Origin: an uncultured Eubacteriales bacterium
GTDB lineage: Bacteria > Bacillota_A > Clostridia > Christensenellales > Aristaeellaceae
Direction of reading: 5' to 3'
Assembly (NCBI GenBank): GCA_902766515.1
Contig: CACXEB010000386.1
Coordinates: 1 to 7,419, forward strand
DNA: 7,419 nucleotides
Under the pieces are notes generated by a model. That model ran no database searches. It had not been told where the DNA came from and worked only from the letters and a program-made list of their open reading frames with translations. Positions 1-6,449 of this stretch are shown here, in pieces. The translations under genes and the position numbers were made by a program. Position 1 is the first letter of the stretch. Every line of letters begins with the position of its first letter.

Positions 1-423
1 AACTACATGATGACCATCCTGATCATCGTCATCCTGTGGATGAGCATGGGCACCGGCTTCCTGAGCTTCATCGCCGGTTTCCAGAGCATCGACAACAGCA
101 TGTACGAAGCCGGCTATGTGGACGGCGTCCGCAACCGCTGGCAGGAGCTCTACCACATCACCCTGCCCAGCGTGAAGCCCATGCTGCTGTTCGGCGCGGT
201 CATGTCGATCACCTCCGCCTTCAACGTCTGCGACGTCCCGCGCGCGCTGTGCGGCTATCCCTCCACGGACTACGCGGCCCGTACGGTCGTCACCCACCTG
301 TTCGACTACGGTTTCAGCCGCTTTGAGATGGGCTACGCCAGCGCGATCGCCACGCTGCTGTTCCTGGTCATGATCCTGTGCAAGAAAGCGATTACCGCGA
401 TGCTGGGAAGGGTGGGAAGCTGA
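1..423 (+). CDS. Sugar ABC transporter permease, MalF/LplB type (C-terminal part, 5' end outside window)
   Basis: This is an inner-membrane channel subunit of a CUT1-type carbohydrate ABC importer. The frame is open from base 1, so the true start lies upstream; 140 residues are visible before TGA at 421-423. The permease signature (EAA loop, which docks the ATPase) runs from about visible residue 36 to 60, with E36-A37-G38, D41-G42 and the closing LP before SVKP. It is preceded by a membrane segment (about 5-25) and the FIAGFQSID stretch typical of MalF/UgpA-like subunits. Two more hydrophobic segments follow (about 60-77 and 110-128). The stop is one base from the start of the MalG-type partner, the usual pair order. 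The substrate cannot be told from this fragment. Family assignment is firm; the specific sugar is unknown. Confidence 0.93.
   Translation, partial: NYMMTILIIVILWMSMGTGFLSFIAGFQSIDNSMYEAGYVDGVRNRWQELYHITLPSVKPMLLFGAVMSITSAFNVCDVPRALCGYPSTDYAARTVVTHLFDYGFSRFEMGYASAIATLLFLVMILCKKAITAMLGRVGS
414..419 (+). promoter_or_regulatory. Weak ribosome binding site for the MalG-type permease
   Basis: GGGAAG lies inside the end of the preceding permease gene, five bases before ATG 425. It is a poor Shine-Dalgarno match compared with the other sites here. With stop and start one base apart, re-initiation by ribosomes finishing the upstream gene is the likely way this gene is translated. Confidence 0.4.
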
Positions 424-424
424 C

Positions 425-1648
425 ATGAGTGAAAACAAAACGCTCCGTTCCACCGGCGTTCTGAAACTGAGCGACGGCAAGAAGTACAGCGGCACGCTGG
501 TCGCCGGCGATACCGGCGCGGTATTCTATACCCGCCAGCAGGAAGCCGTCCTCGAATGGCAGTACAACGCCATGGACGAGATGACGAGCGTCCGCCTGGG
601 CGACACCGCCGTCCAGGTCCACGTGGTGATCAAGGAAGGCCAGCCCTTCGACCTGCAGCTGGACCAGGGCAACTCCATCTACAGCCACATGGACAAGCAC
701 TGGGAGACCCGCCCGCAGCAGACCTACACCCGCGCCGACGAGCTGCGCCGCCTGGCGGAGATGCGCGGCGAGCGCATCCAGCGCCCCAGGCACCACCTGA
801 TCAAGCGCCGCCACCCCAACCGCTCCATCGCGGGCGACCTCGGCATCTACCTAATGCTGATCATCGTCGGCATCATGATGGTCTTCCCCCTCATCTACCT
901 GATCGGCTCGAGCCTGAAGCCGCTGGACGAGCTCTTCCGCTTTCCCCCGCCCGTCTGGCCCGCGCACCCCACCATGGACAACTTCTCCGACCTGCTGGTC
1001 ACGATGCGCCAGAGCTGGGTCCCCTTCAGCCGCTACCTGACCAACACGGTCCTGATCACCTTCCTGGGCACCTTCGGACACCTGGTGATCGCCAGCATGG
1101 CCGCCTTCGTGCTCGCGAAGTATGAATTCCCCGGCGGCAGGCTCTTCTTCGGCGTCGTCACCACCTGCCTGATGTTCTCCGGCTATGTCACCGGCATCCC
1201 GAACTACCTGATCCTGAGCCGCCTCGGCATGGTCGACACCTACTGGGCGCTGGTCCTGCCGGCTTTCGCGGCGCCGATCGGCCTCTTCCTGATGAAGCAG
1301 TTCATGGAGGGCCTGCCCACCGCGCTGATCGAAGCGGCCACCATCGACGGCGCCGGCCTCTTCCGCATCTTCTGGCACATCGTGATGCCGAACGTCAAGC
1401 CCGCCTGGCTGACCATGATCATCTTCAGCGTCCAGGGCCTGTGGAACACCAGCGCCAGCACGGTCATCTACTCCGAAGCCAAGAAGACCCTGGTCTACGC
1501 GCTGCAGCAGATCCAGGCCGGCGGTATCGCCCGTACGGGCCAGGTCGCAGCCGCCAACGTCGTCATCGTGGCCGTCCCGATTCTCATTTTCATCCTCAGC
1601 CAGAGCCGCATCCTGGAGACCATGGCCTCCTCCGGCATCAAGGACTGA
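425..1648 (+). CDS. Carbohydrate ABC transporter permease, MalG/AraQ type, with N-terminal PH-like extension
   Basis: This is the second channel subunit of the importer, partner of the gene ending at 423. Residues about 138 to 400 form an ordinary MalG-type permease: six membrane segments (about 138-160, 206-230, 240-262, 274-294, 328-346, 377-395) and an EAA loop at 303-326 with E303-A304-A305, D308-G309 and MPNVKP. MalG-type proteins are usually about 270-300 residues; this one has 407. The excess is a soluble cytoplasmic N-terminus: residues 9-95 read as alternating beta strands with a closing helix, resembling PH/GRAM-like folds, then a basic linker (about 104-136). ATG 425 lies one base after the upstream stop, with a weak purine-rich site (GGGAAG, 414-419) five bases ahead, which suggests translational coupling. 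An internal start that removes the extension (Met144) has no ribosome site. The permease call is firm; the PH-like reading is inference. Confidence 0.95.
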   Translation: MSENKTLRSTGVLKLSDGKKYSGTLVAGDTGAVFYTRQQEAVLEWQYNAMDEMTSVRLGDTAVQVHVVIKEGQPFDLQLDQGNSIYSHMDKHWETRPQQTYTRADELRRLAEMRGERIQRPRHHLIKRRHPNRSIAGDLGIYLMLIIVGIMMVFPLIYLIGSSLKPLDELFRFPPPVWPAHPTMDNFSDLLVTMRQSWVPFSRYLTNTVLITFLGTFGHLVIASMAAFVLAKYEFPGGRLFFGVVTTCLMFSGYVTGIPNYLILSRLGMVDTYWALVLPAFAAPIGLFLMKQFMEGLPTALIEAATIDGAGLFRIFWHIVMPNVKPAWLTMIIFSVQGLWNTSASTVIYSEAKKTLVYALQQIQAGGIARTGQVAAANVVIVAVPILIFILSQSRILETMASSGIKD

Positions 1649-1683
1649 GCTTTTCCCGGGCGCTTTGAGAGACTTGAATCAAG

Positions 1684-1690
1684 AAGGAGG
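1684..1690 (+). promoter_or_regulatory. Strong ribosome binding site for the NHL-TPR gene
   Basis: A perfect AAGGAGG sits nine bases before GTG 1700 and decides that start over GTG 1706 and ATG 1718. It lies in the 51-base gap 1649-1699, the longest non-coding stretch in the window. I see no convincing terminator or promoter in that gap, so the operon probably continues through it. Confidence 0.85.
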
Positions 1691-1699
1691 AAAGGTCAA

Positions 1700-3253
1700 G
1701 TGAAAGTGACGAAGCGGATGCTGGCCCTCATGGCGGCGCTGCTGCTGCTGCTGAGCATGTTCCCCGCCGCGCTGGCGGACAACAGCTTCAGCATGGCTGA
1801 GGACGGCTACAGCACCTCATACACATACAACTACGACTACTGGGGCGACGTGCAGATGTCCCCCGACGCCTACCGCGTGAGCGGCGTGATCAACAGCATG
1901 TCGCTGGGGCTGGACAACCTGAACGGCGTCGCCATGCGGAACCCGGAAAGCCTGTTCATGCGCGGCGATGACCTGTACATCGCCGACACCGACAACGACC
2001 GGGTCATCCAGCTGAAGATCAGCGACGACGGCGCGCAGTTTGTCCGCGTCATCAGCGAGGTCCGGGGGGCCGCCACGCCGGCGCTCAAGCACCCCATGGA
2101 CGTCAACGCCGATGAAGAGGGCAATATCTACGTGGCCGACTACGGCAACTACCGCGTGGTCATGATGGACAAGGACCTGAATTTCATCAAGGAATTCACC
2201 AAGCCCGATGACAGCACCTTCGACCAGCGGCTGGATTTCCTGCCCCGCCGGATCGCCGTGGACGTGGCCGGCCGCGTCTACGTGCTCGCCGAGAACATCA
2301 ACAAGGGCTTCGTCAAGTACGAGAGCGACACGGTGTTCACCGGCTACATCGGCGCCAACACGGTGTCCGTCAACATGGCCGAATACATCTGGAAACGGTA
2401 CTTCCAGACCAAGGAGCAGCGCGCCGCGTCCGAAAGCTTCGTCCCGACCGAGTACGAGAACCTGTACATGGACCAGGAGGGCTTCATCTACGCGACCAAC
2501 ACCGTCTTCAGCGAGTATGACCTCAAGTGGGACAACGCGAAGCCGATCCGCCGCCTGAACGGCATCGGCAACGACATCCTGATCAAGAATGACCGCTATC
2601 CCCCGATCGGCGACATCTGGTGGATCGAAGGCAGCACAGCCAACGGCCCCAGCAAGTTCACCGACATCACCGTGCTTGAAAACGACATCTACGTCGCGCT
2701 GGACAAGACCCGCGGCCGCATATTCGGCTATGACAGCCAGGGCGTGATGCTGTGGGCCTTCGGCACCAAGGGCAACATCGACGGCGCCTTCGTGTCCGCC
2801 ACCAGCATCGAGCACCGGGGCCGCGACCTCTTCGTGCTGGACAAGCAGGAGCGCAGCGTGACCGTCTTCACGCCCACGGAGTACGGCACGATGGTGTTCA
2901 ACGCGATCGACACCTACGTCCGCGGCGATTATGACGAGAGCGCCGATCTGTGGCGCAGCGTCATGACCCTGAACGCCAACTACCCGCTGGCCTTCCGCGG
3001 CATCGGGCGCGCGCTGGTCCGCCAGAACAAGTTCAAGGAAGCGATGGACTACTTTGAGAAGGCCCACGACCGCCAGAACTACGGCAGAGCCTTCAAGCTG
3101 TACCGGAAGGAATGGGTCGAGCGGAACGTCTGGTGGCTTGTCCTGATCCTGGCAGTCCTGCTGATCGTGCCGCTGGCGATCGGCAGGGTGAAACGAATGA
3201 AATGGGAGGTGATCATCCATGAACGCAGCAAAGGCCGCAGCGTTGCCGGATAA
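1700..3253 (+). CDS. Secreted, membrane-anchored NHL beta-propeller protein with TPR repeats
   Basis: Starts at GTG 1700, which gives a classic signal peptide: basic KVTKR, a leucine-rich core and a likely cleavage after ALA at residue 26. A tyrosine-rich patch (about 38-48) follows. Residues about 75-393 contain repeated NHL-type units with the pattern of hydrophobic-x-V-D, G-x-I/L-Y-V-A-D and R-V-x-x-(F/Y/M): clearest at 75-120 (LYIADTDNDRVI), 127-167 (IYVADYGNYRVV), 178-210 and 320-393. They predict a beta-propeller, usually a protein or ligand binding platform. Two 34-residue TPR repeats follow (about 399-432 and 432-465). A membrane helix (about 476-496) and a basic tail (RVKRMK) place the propeller and TPRs outside the cell with a short cytoplasmic end. 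No catalytic motif is seen. Its place between permease and YIP1/DUF5696 genes suggests a scaffold or sensor for a surface carbohydrate system; that role is inferred. Confidence 0.9.
   Translation: MKVTKRMLALMAALLLLLSMFPAALADNSFSMAEDGYSTSYTYNYDYWGDVQMSPDAYRVSGVINSMSLGLDNLNGVAMRNPESLFMRGDDLYIADTDNDRVIQLKISDDGAQFVRVISEVRGAATPALKHPMDVNADEEGNIYVADYGNYRVVMMDKDLNFIKEFTKPDDSTFDQRLDFLPRRIAVDVAGRVYVLAENINKGFVKYESDTVFTGYIGANTVSVNMAEYIWKRYFQTKEQRAASESFVPTEYENLYMDQEGFIYATNTVFSEYDLKWDNAKPIRRLNGIGNDILIKNDRYPPIGDIWWIEGSTANGPSKFTDITVLENDIYVALDKTRGRIFGYDSQGVMLWAFGTKGNIDGAFVSATSIEHRGRDLFVLDKQERSVTVFTPTEYGTMVFNAIDTYVRGDYDESADLWRSVMTLNANYPLAFRGIGRALVRQNKFKEAMDYFEKAHDRQNYGRAFKLYRKEWVERNVWWLVLILAVLLIVPLAIGRVKRMKWEVIIHERSKGRSVAG
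1739..1753 (+). repeat. (CTG)5 triplet run in the signal peptide
   Basis: Five CTG codons in a row encode the leucine core of the NHL-TPR protein's signal peptide. Gain or loss of a triplet would lengthen or shorten the hydrophobic core without shifting the frame. Most likely a by-product of leucine codon preference. Confidence 0.6.
3204..3210 (+). promoter_or_regulatory. Ribosome binding site for the YIP1 gene, inside the upstream gene
   Basis: GGGAGGT ends eight bases before ATG 3219. It is embedded in the last codons of the NHL-TPR gene and supports a real start within it, so the 35-base overlap is not an annotation artefact. Confidence 0.75.
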
Positions 3254-3914
3254 GGCAGCAAAAGCAGACAACCGGAAAGCCTGGCTCAAGCGGTACAAGG
3301 ATTCGCTGCGCTACGCGCTGTATGTGTGCACGCATCCGTTCGACGGCTTCTGGGACCTGATCCACGAAAAGCGGGGCACCCTGGCCGCCGCGAACACCTT
3401 CCTGATCCTCTTCCTGCTGACGCGCGTGCTGAAGCTGATGCTCACCAACTTCCAGTTCATCAACGCGCCCGTCCAGTACCTGAACACCTTCGAGGAAGCC
3501 GCCTCGCTGCTGCTGCCCTTCCTGGTGCTGTGCCTGGCCAACTGGGCCATGACGACGCTGTTTGACGGCAAGGGCCGGTTCATCGATATCTACATCGCGA
3601 TGTGCTACGCGCTGGTGCCCTACGTGATGATCCAGCTGCCGATGATCCTGATCAGCAACATGGTCACGTTTGACGAGGGCAGCTTCTATACGGTGATCCT
3701 CGGCGTCAGCCTCATCTGGTGCGTGTTCCTGGTGTTCGTCGGCCTGATGGAAGTCCATGACTACGGCCCGGGCAAGACCCTGATCTTCCTAGTGGTCACC
3801 GTGGTCGGCGCGGCGATCATCATCTTCCTCGTGCTGGTGTTCTTCAGCCTGCTGAGCGACGCGGTCGGATACTTTGTCAGCTTCTACCGCGAAATCATCT
3901 ATCGGTTGTATTAA
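3219..3914 (+). CDS. YIP1 family membrane protein
   Basis: A 231-residue integral membrane protein. After a basic, alanine-rich cytoplasmic N-terminus comes the sequence HPFDGFWDLIHEKRG (residues 39-53), a conserved-looking entry motif in bacterial YIP1 family proteins. Five hydrophobic segments follow (about 57-76, 96-114, 128-148, 157-178, 186-212), with the YALVPYV stretch at 130-136 matching the family's third helix. The eukaryotic relatives act in vesicle membranes; bacterial members have no settled function but often sit next to sugar transporter and extracellular-domain genes, as here. The start has its own ribosome site inside the upstream gene, giving a 35-base overlap in another frame. 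The DUF5696 start lies 15 bases past its TAA. The family call is good; the function is unknown, perhaps membrane assembly or partner to the anchored proteins on either side. Confidence 0.87.
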   Translation: MNAAKAAALPDKAAKADNRKAWLKRYKDSLRYALYVCTHPFDGFWDLIHEKRGTLAAANTFLILFLLTRVLKLMLTNFQFINAPVQYLNTFEEAASLLLPFLVLCLANWAMTTLFDGKGRFIDIYIAMCYALVPYVMIQLPMILISNMVTFDEGSFYTVILGVSLIWCVFLVFVGLMEVHDYGPGKTLIFLVVTVVGAAIIIFLVLVFFSLLSDAVGYFVSFYREIIYRLY

Positions 3915-3919
3915 GGAGG
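3914..3919 (+). promoter_or_regulatory. Ribosome binding site that decides the DUF5696 start
   Basis: AGGAGG overlaps the last base of the YIP1 stop codon. In-frame ATGs follow at 3921, 3924 and 3930, leaving spacers of 1, 4 and 10 bases. Only 3930 has comfortable spacing, so it is the preferred start. Confidence 0.75.
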
Positions 3920-3929
3920 GATGATGAAG

Positions 3930-6449
3930 ATGAAGAAAAAGTCCATCATCCGTCGGCTGATCCCCTGGATCATCGTGCTGCTGGCGCTCGCGGCGCTGGT
4001 CATCTGGGTATTCATCCCGATCTATTCCGAGAAGGAGAATACCTACAGCGAAGAGCCGGTCATCCACAACTATGAGGGCGACACCAAGAAGCTCGTCATG
4101 GAAAGCGACCGGGTCCGCTTCGAGATGGACCCGGAGACGACGCAGTTCACCGTCCTGGACAAGGCGGCGCAGAAGACCTGGTACTCCAATCCCCCGGACT
4201 ACGAGTCCGACAGCATTGTGCTCGCTTCCAAGAAGAGCTTCCTGGCCTCCACGCTGTACCTCAACTACGTGAACGAGAACAACGAGCTGGACAACTACAG
4301 CTATTCCATCGAAAACCAGAACTACACCATCCACCAGGAGGAGGACGGGGCCATCCGCATCGACTACGCCATCGGCAAGATCGAGCGCGTGTACCTCTTC
4401 CCCATGGTGATCAGCGCCGAAAGGTACAACGCCTTCCTCGACAAGATGAGCAAGAGCACCAAAAAGAAGGTCGGCGCGTACTTCACCACCGGCAAGATCG
4501 GCGACGTGGACGTCTACTCCATGAAGACCGACGCCAAGACGAACACGACCAAGAACAAGCAGGCGCTGGAAAAGTATTTCGCCGAAGCCGGCTATACCTG
4601 GGAAGACTATGAGACCGACATCGCGCTGCTGCAGGAGGAGCGCAGCAACAACGGCCCCGTCTTCAACGTCAGCATGATCTACCGGCTGGACGGGGATGAC
4701 CTGGTCGTGGAGGTGCCCTACAACAGCATCCGCTGCGAGGCGACGATGCCGGTCACCTTCATCACCGTGCTGCCGATGTTCGGTGCGGCGGGCACGAAGC
4801 AGGACGGCTTCATGCTGATCCCCGAAGGCGGCGGCGCCCTGATTAACAACAATAACGGCAAGCTGAACCAGAGCGCTTACTCCGCCAACCTGTACGGCTG
4901 GGACTACGCCGACGAGCGCCTGGAAGCCCCCAGCGAGACCGAAAACGCCTTCCCCGTGTTCGGCATGGGCCAGCCCGACGGATCCTTCATCTGCATCATC
5001 GAGGGCGGCAGCTCCTACGCGGCCATCAAGGCGGACATCGCCGGCCCCGGCCACTCCAACAGCTACAACTGCGTCTACACCAAGTACAACGTGCTGCACT
5101 ACGACGAGTTCAAGGTGCAGAAGAGCGGTACGCCCGTCTACATGTATGAATCGAAGATCCCGGATGATTCCGTGGTTCTGCGCTACCGGTTCGTGGAAGG
5201 CGACAGCTATGTGAAGATGGCGGAAGCCTACGGCGATTACCTGCGCGGCCAGGAAGCCGCCAACGCGGCCGAGGTCGAAGCCAACCCGCCCATCAACGTC
5301 GAGCTGATCGGCGCGATCAACAAGGTGCAGGTCAAGGCGGGCTTCCCGGTGGATTCCGTCGTGACCACCACCACGTTTGACGAGTCGGCCGCCATCCTCA
5401 AGGAGCTCACCGACAGCGGCATCACCGGCCTGCACGCGCGCATGACCGGCTGGGCCAACGGCGGCGTCCGCCAGCAGGTGCTGACCGGCGTGAACGTGCT
5501 CGGCCAGCTCGGCGGCAGCGGCGGCATGAAGAAGCTGATCCAGACGGCCGACCAGCTGAAGATCCCCCTCTACTTTGACGGCATCAACTGCTTCGCCTAC
5601 CACAGCGGCATCTTCCAGGGCTTCTTCCCCTTCTCCAACGCGGCGCGCTTCACCACGCGCGAGCAGGCGAGGCTCTATTCCTACGATATCGTCACCTACC
5701 AGCAGGCCACCTGGGCGGACGACTTCTACCTGGTCCGTCCGGACTACGCGCAGAAGAACGCGTCCAACCTGATCAGGGCCCTCGCCGACGCGAAGGCGTC
5801 GGGTATCGCCTTCCGCGATATCGGCAACCTGCTGAGCGCCGACTATTACGTCAACAACACCGTCTCCCGCGAGCAGGCCAAGCAGATGAACATCGAGACG
5901 CTGAAGGAAGCCATCCAGAAGGGCCTGAAGATCTCGATCAAAGAAGGCAACGACTACGCGGTCCCCTACGTCAACCTGATCACCGACATGAACCTGACGG
6001 GCAACAGCTACGCGATCATCGACGAGCGGATCCCCTTCTACCAGATCGCGCTGCACGGTGCCAAGAACTATACCGGCCCCGCGATCAACCTGGCGGGCGA
6101 CTACATGACCTCCCTGCTGGAATGCGCGGAGTACGGCGCGGGCCTGAGCTACTCCTTCATGAAGGCCGATACGACCATCGTGCAGGATTCCGCGTACAGC
6201 TGCTACCTGTCTGCCGGCTACGACCGCTGGAAGGACCAGGTCATCCCGCAGATCAAGCGCTACCAGACGGAAATGGCCGGCCTCAACCGCCAGCGCATCG
6301 TCGGCCACGAGCGGCTCGCGCAGGACGTGACCGTCACCACCTATGAGGACGGCACGAAAGTGTACGTCAACTACGCCGCCAGCGAATACAAGGCGGACGA
6401 TGTCCTTGTTCCCGCACGGGATTACGTTGTGATCAAGGGGGTGAACTAA
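3930..6449 (+). CDS. DUF5696 family membrane-anchored protein, glycoside-hydrolase-like
   Basis: About 839 residues from ATG 3930 (842 if ATG 3921 is used; residue numbers here count from 3930). A basic start and one hydrophobic helix (about 10-31) anchor it, with the bulk outside the cell. Residues about 45-440 are rich in beta strands and resemble the N-terminal sandwich of large glycosidases. Residues about 455-745 alternate strand and helix like a TIM barrel, with acidic residues at predicted strand ends: D550 (YFDGIN), D630 (FRDIGN), E672/D675 (KEGND) and D698/E699 (IDERIPF). The last 45 residues (YEDGTKVYVNY and on) look like a C-terminal beta domain of such enzymes. DUF5696 has no settled activity that I know of. 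The setting beside sugar permeases favours a role on an extracellular glycan, as a hydrolase or a binding protein. Family assignment is from memory of sequence character; the enzymatic reading is inference. Confidence 0.85.
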   Translation: MKKKSIIRRLIPWIIVLLALAALVIWVFIPIYSEKENTYSEEPVIHNYEGDTKKLVMESDRVRFEMDPETTQFTVLDKAAQKTWYSNPPDYESDSIVLASKKSFLASTLYLNYVNENNELDNYSYSIENQNYTIHQEEDGAIRIDYAIGKIERVYLFPMVISAERYNAFLDKMSKSTKKKVGAYFTTGKIGDVDVYSMKTDAKTNTTKNKQALEKYFAEAGYTWEDYETDIALLQEERSNNGPVFNVSMIYRLDGDDLVVEVPYNSIRCEATMPVTFITVLPMFGAAGTKQDGFMLIPEGGGALINNNNGKLNQSAYSANLYGWDYADERLEAPSETENAFPVFGMGQPDGSFICIIEGGSSYAAIKADIAGPGHSNSYNCVYTKYNVLHYDEFKVQKSGTPVYMYESKIPDDSVVLRYRFVEGDSYVKMAEAYGDYLRGQEAANAAEVEANPPINVELIGAINKVQVKAGFPVDSVVTTTTFDESAAILKELTDSGITGLHARMTGWANGGVRQQVLTGVNVLGQLGGSGGMKKLIQTADQLKIPLYFDGINCFAYHSGIFQGFFPFSNAARFTTREQARLYSYDIVTYQQATWADDFYLVRPDYAQKNASNLIRALADAKASGIAFRDIGNLLSADYYVNNTVSREQAKQMNIETLKEAIQKGLKISIKEGNDYAVPYVNLITDMNLTGNSYAIIDERIPFYQIALHGAKNYTGPAINLAGDYMTSLLECAEYGAGLSYSFMKADTTIVQDSAYSCYLSAGYDRWKDQVIPQIKRYQTEMAGLNRQRIVGHERLAQDVTVTTYEDGTKVYVNYAASEYKADDVLVPARDYVVIKGVN
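6435..6443 (+). promoter_or_regulatory. Ribosome binding site for the fused permease gene
   Basis: AAGGGGGTG lies within the last codons of the DUF5696 gene, six bases before ATG 6450. The TAA stop (6447-6449) directly abuts this ATG, so the two genes are probably translationally coupled. Confidence 0.65.

Noticed and set aside
392..1378. Open frames on the - strand (392-814, 851-1378) and a + strand alternative frame (556-1125) over the MalG-type permease.
   Set aside because: Low-complexity H/R/P/A/D-rich translations overlapping a clear permease; no independent start signals.
1649..1699. Possible terminator or operator in the 51-base gap, including CCCGGG and the near-palindrome CTTGAATCAAG at 1673-1683.
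   Set aside because: The arms are only 3-5 bases, there is no T-run after a stem, and the second palindrome runs into the spacing before the ribosome site. Likely chance.
1817..3298. 493-codon open frame on the - strand opposite the NHL-TPR gene.
   Set aside because: Same compositional shadow: no signal peptide, motif or ribosome site, while the + strand gene has a signal peptide, repeats and a strong ribosome site.
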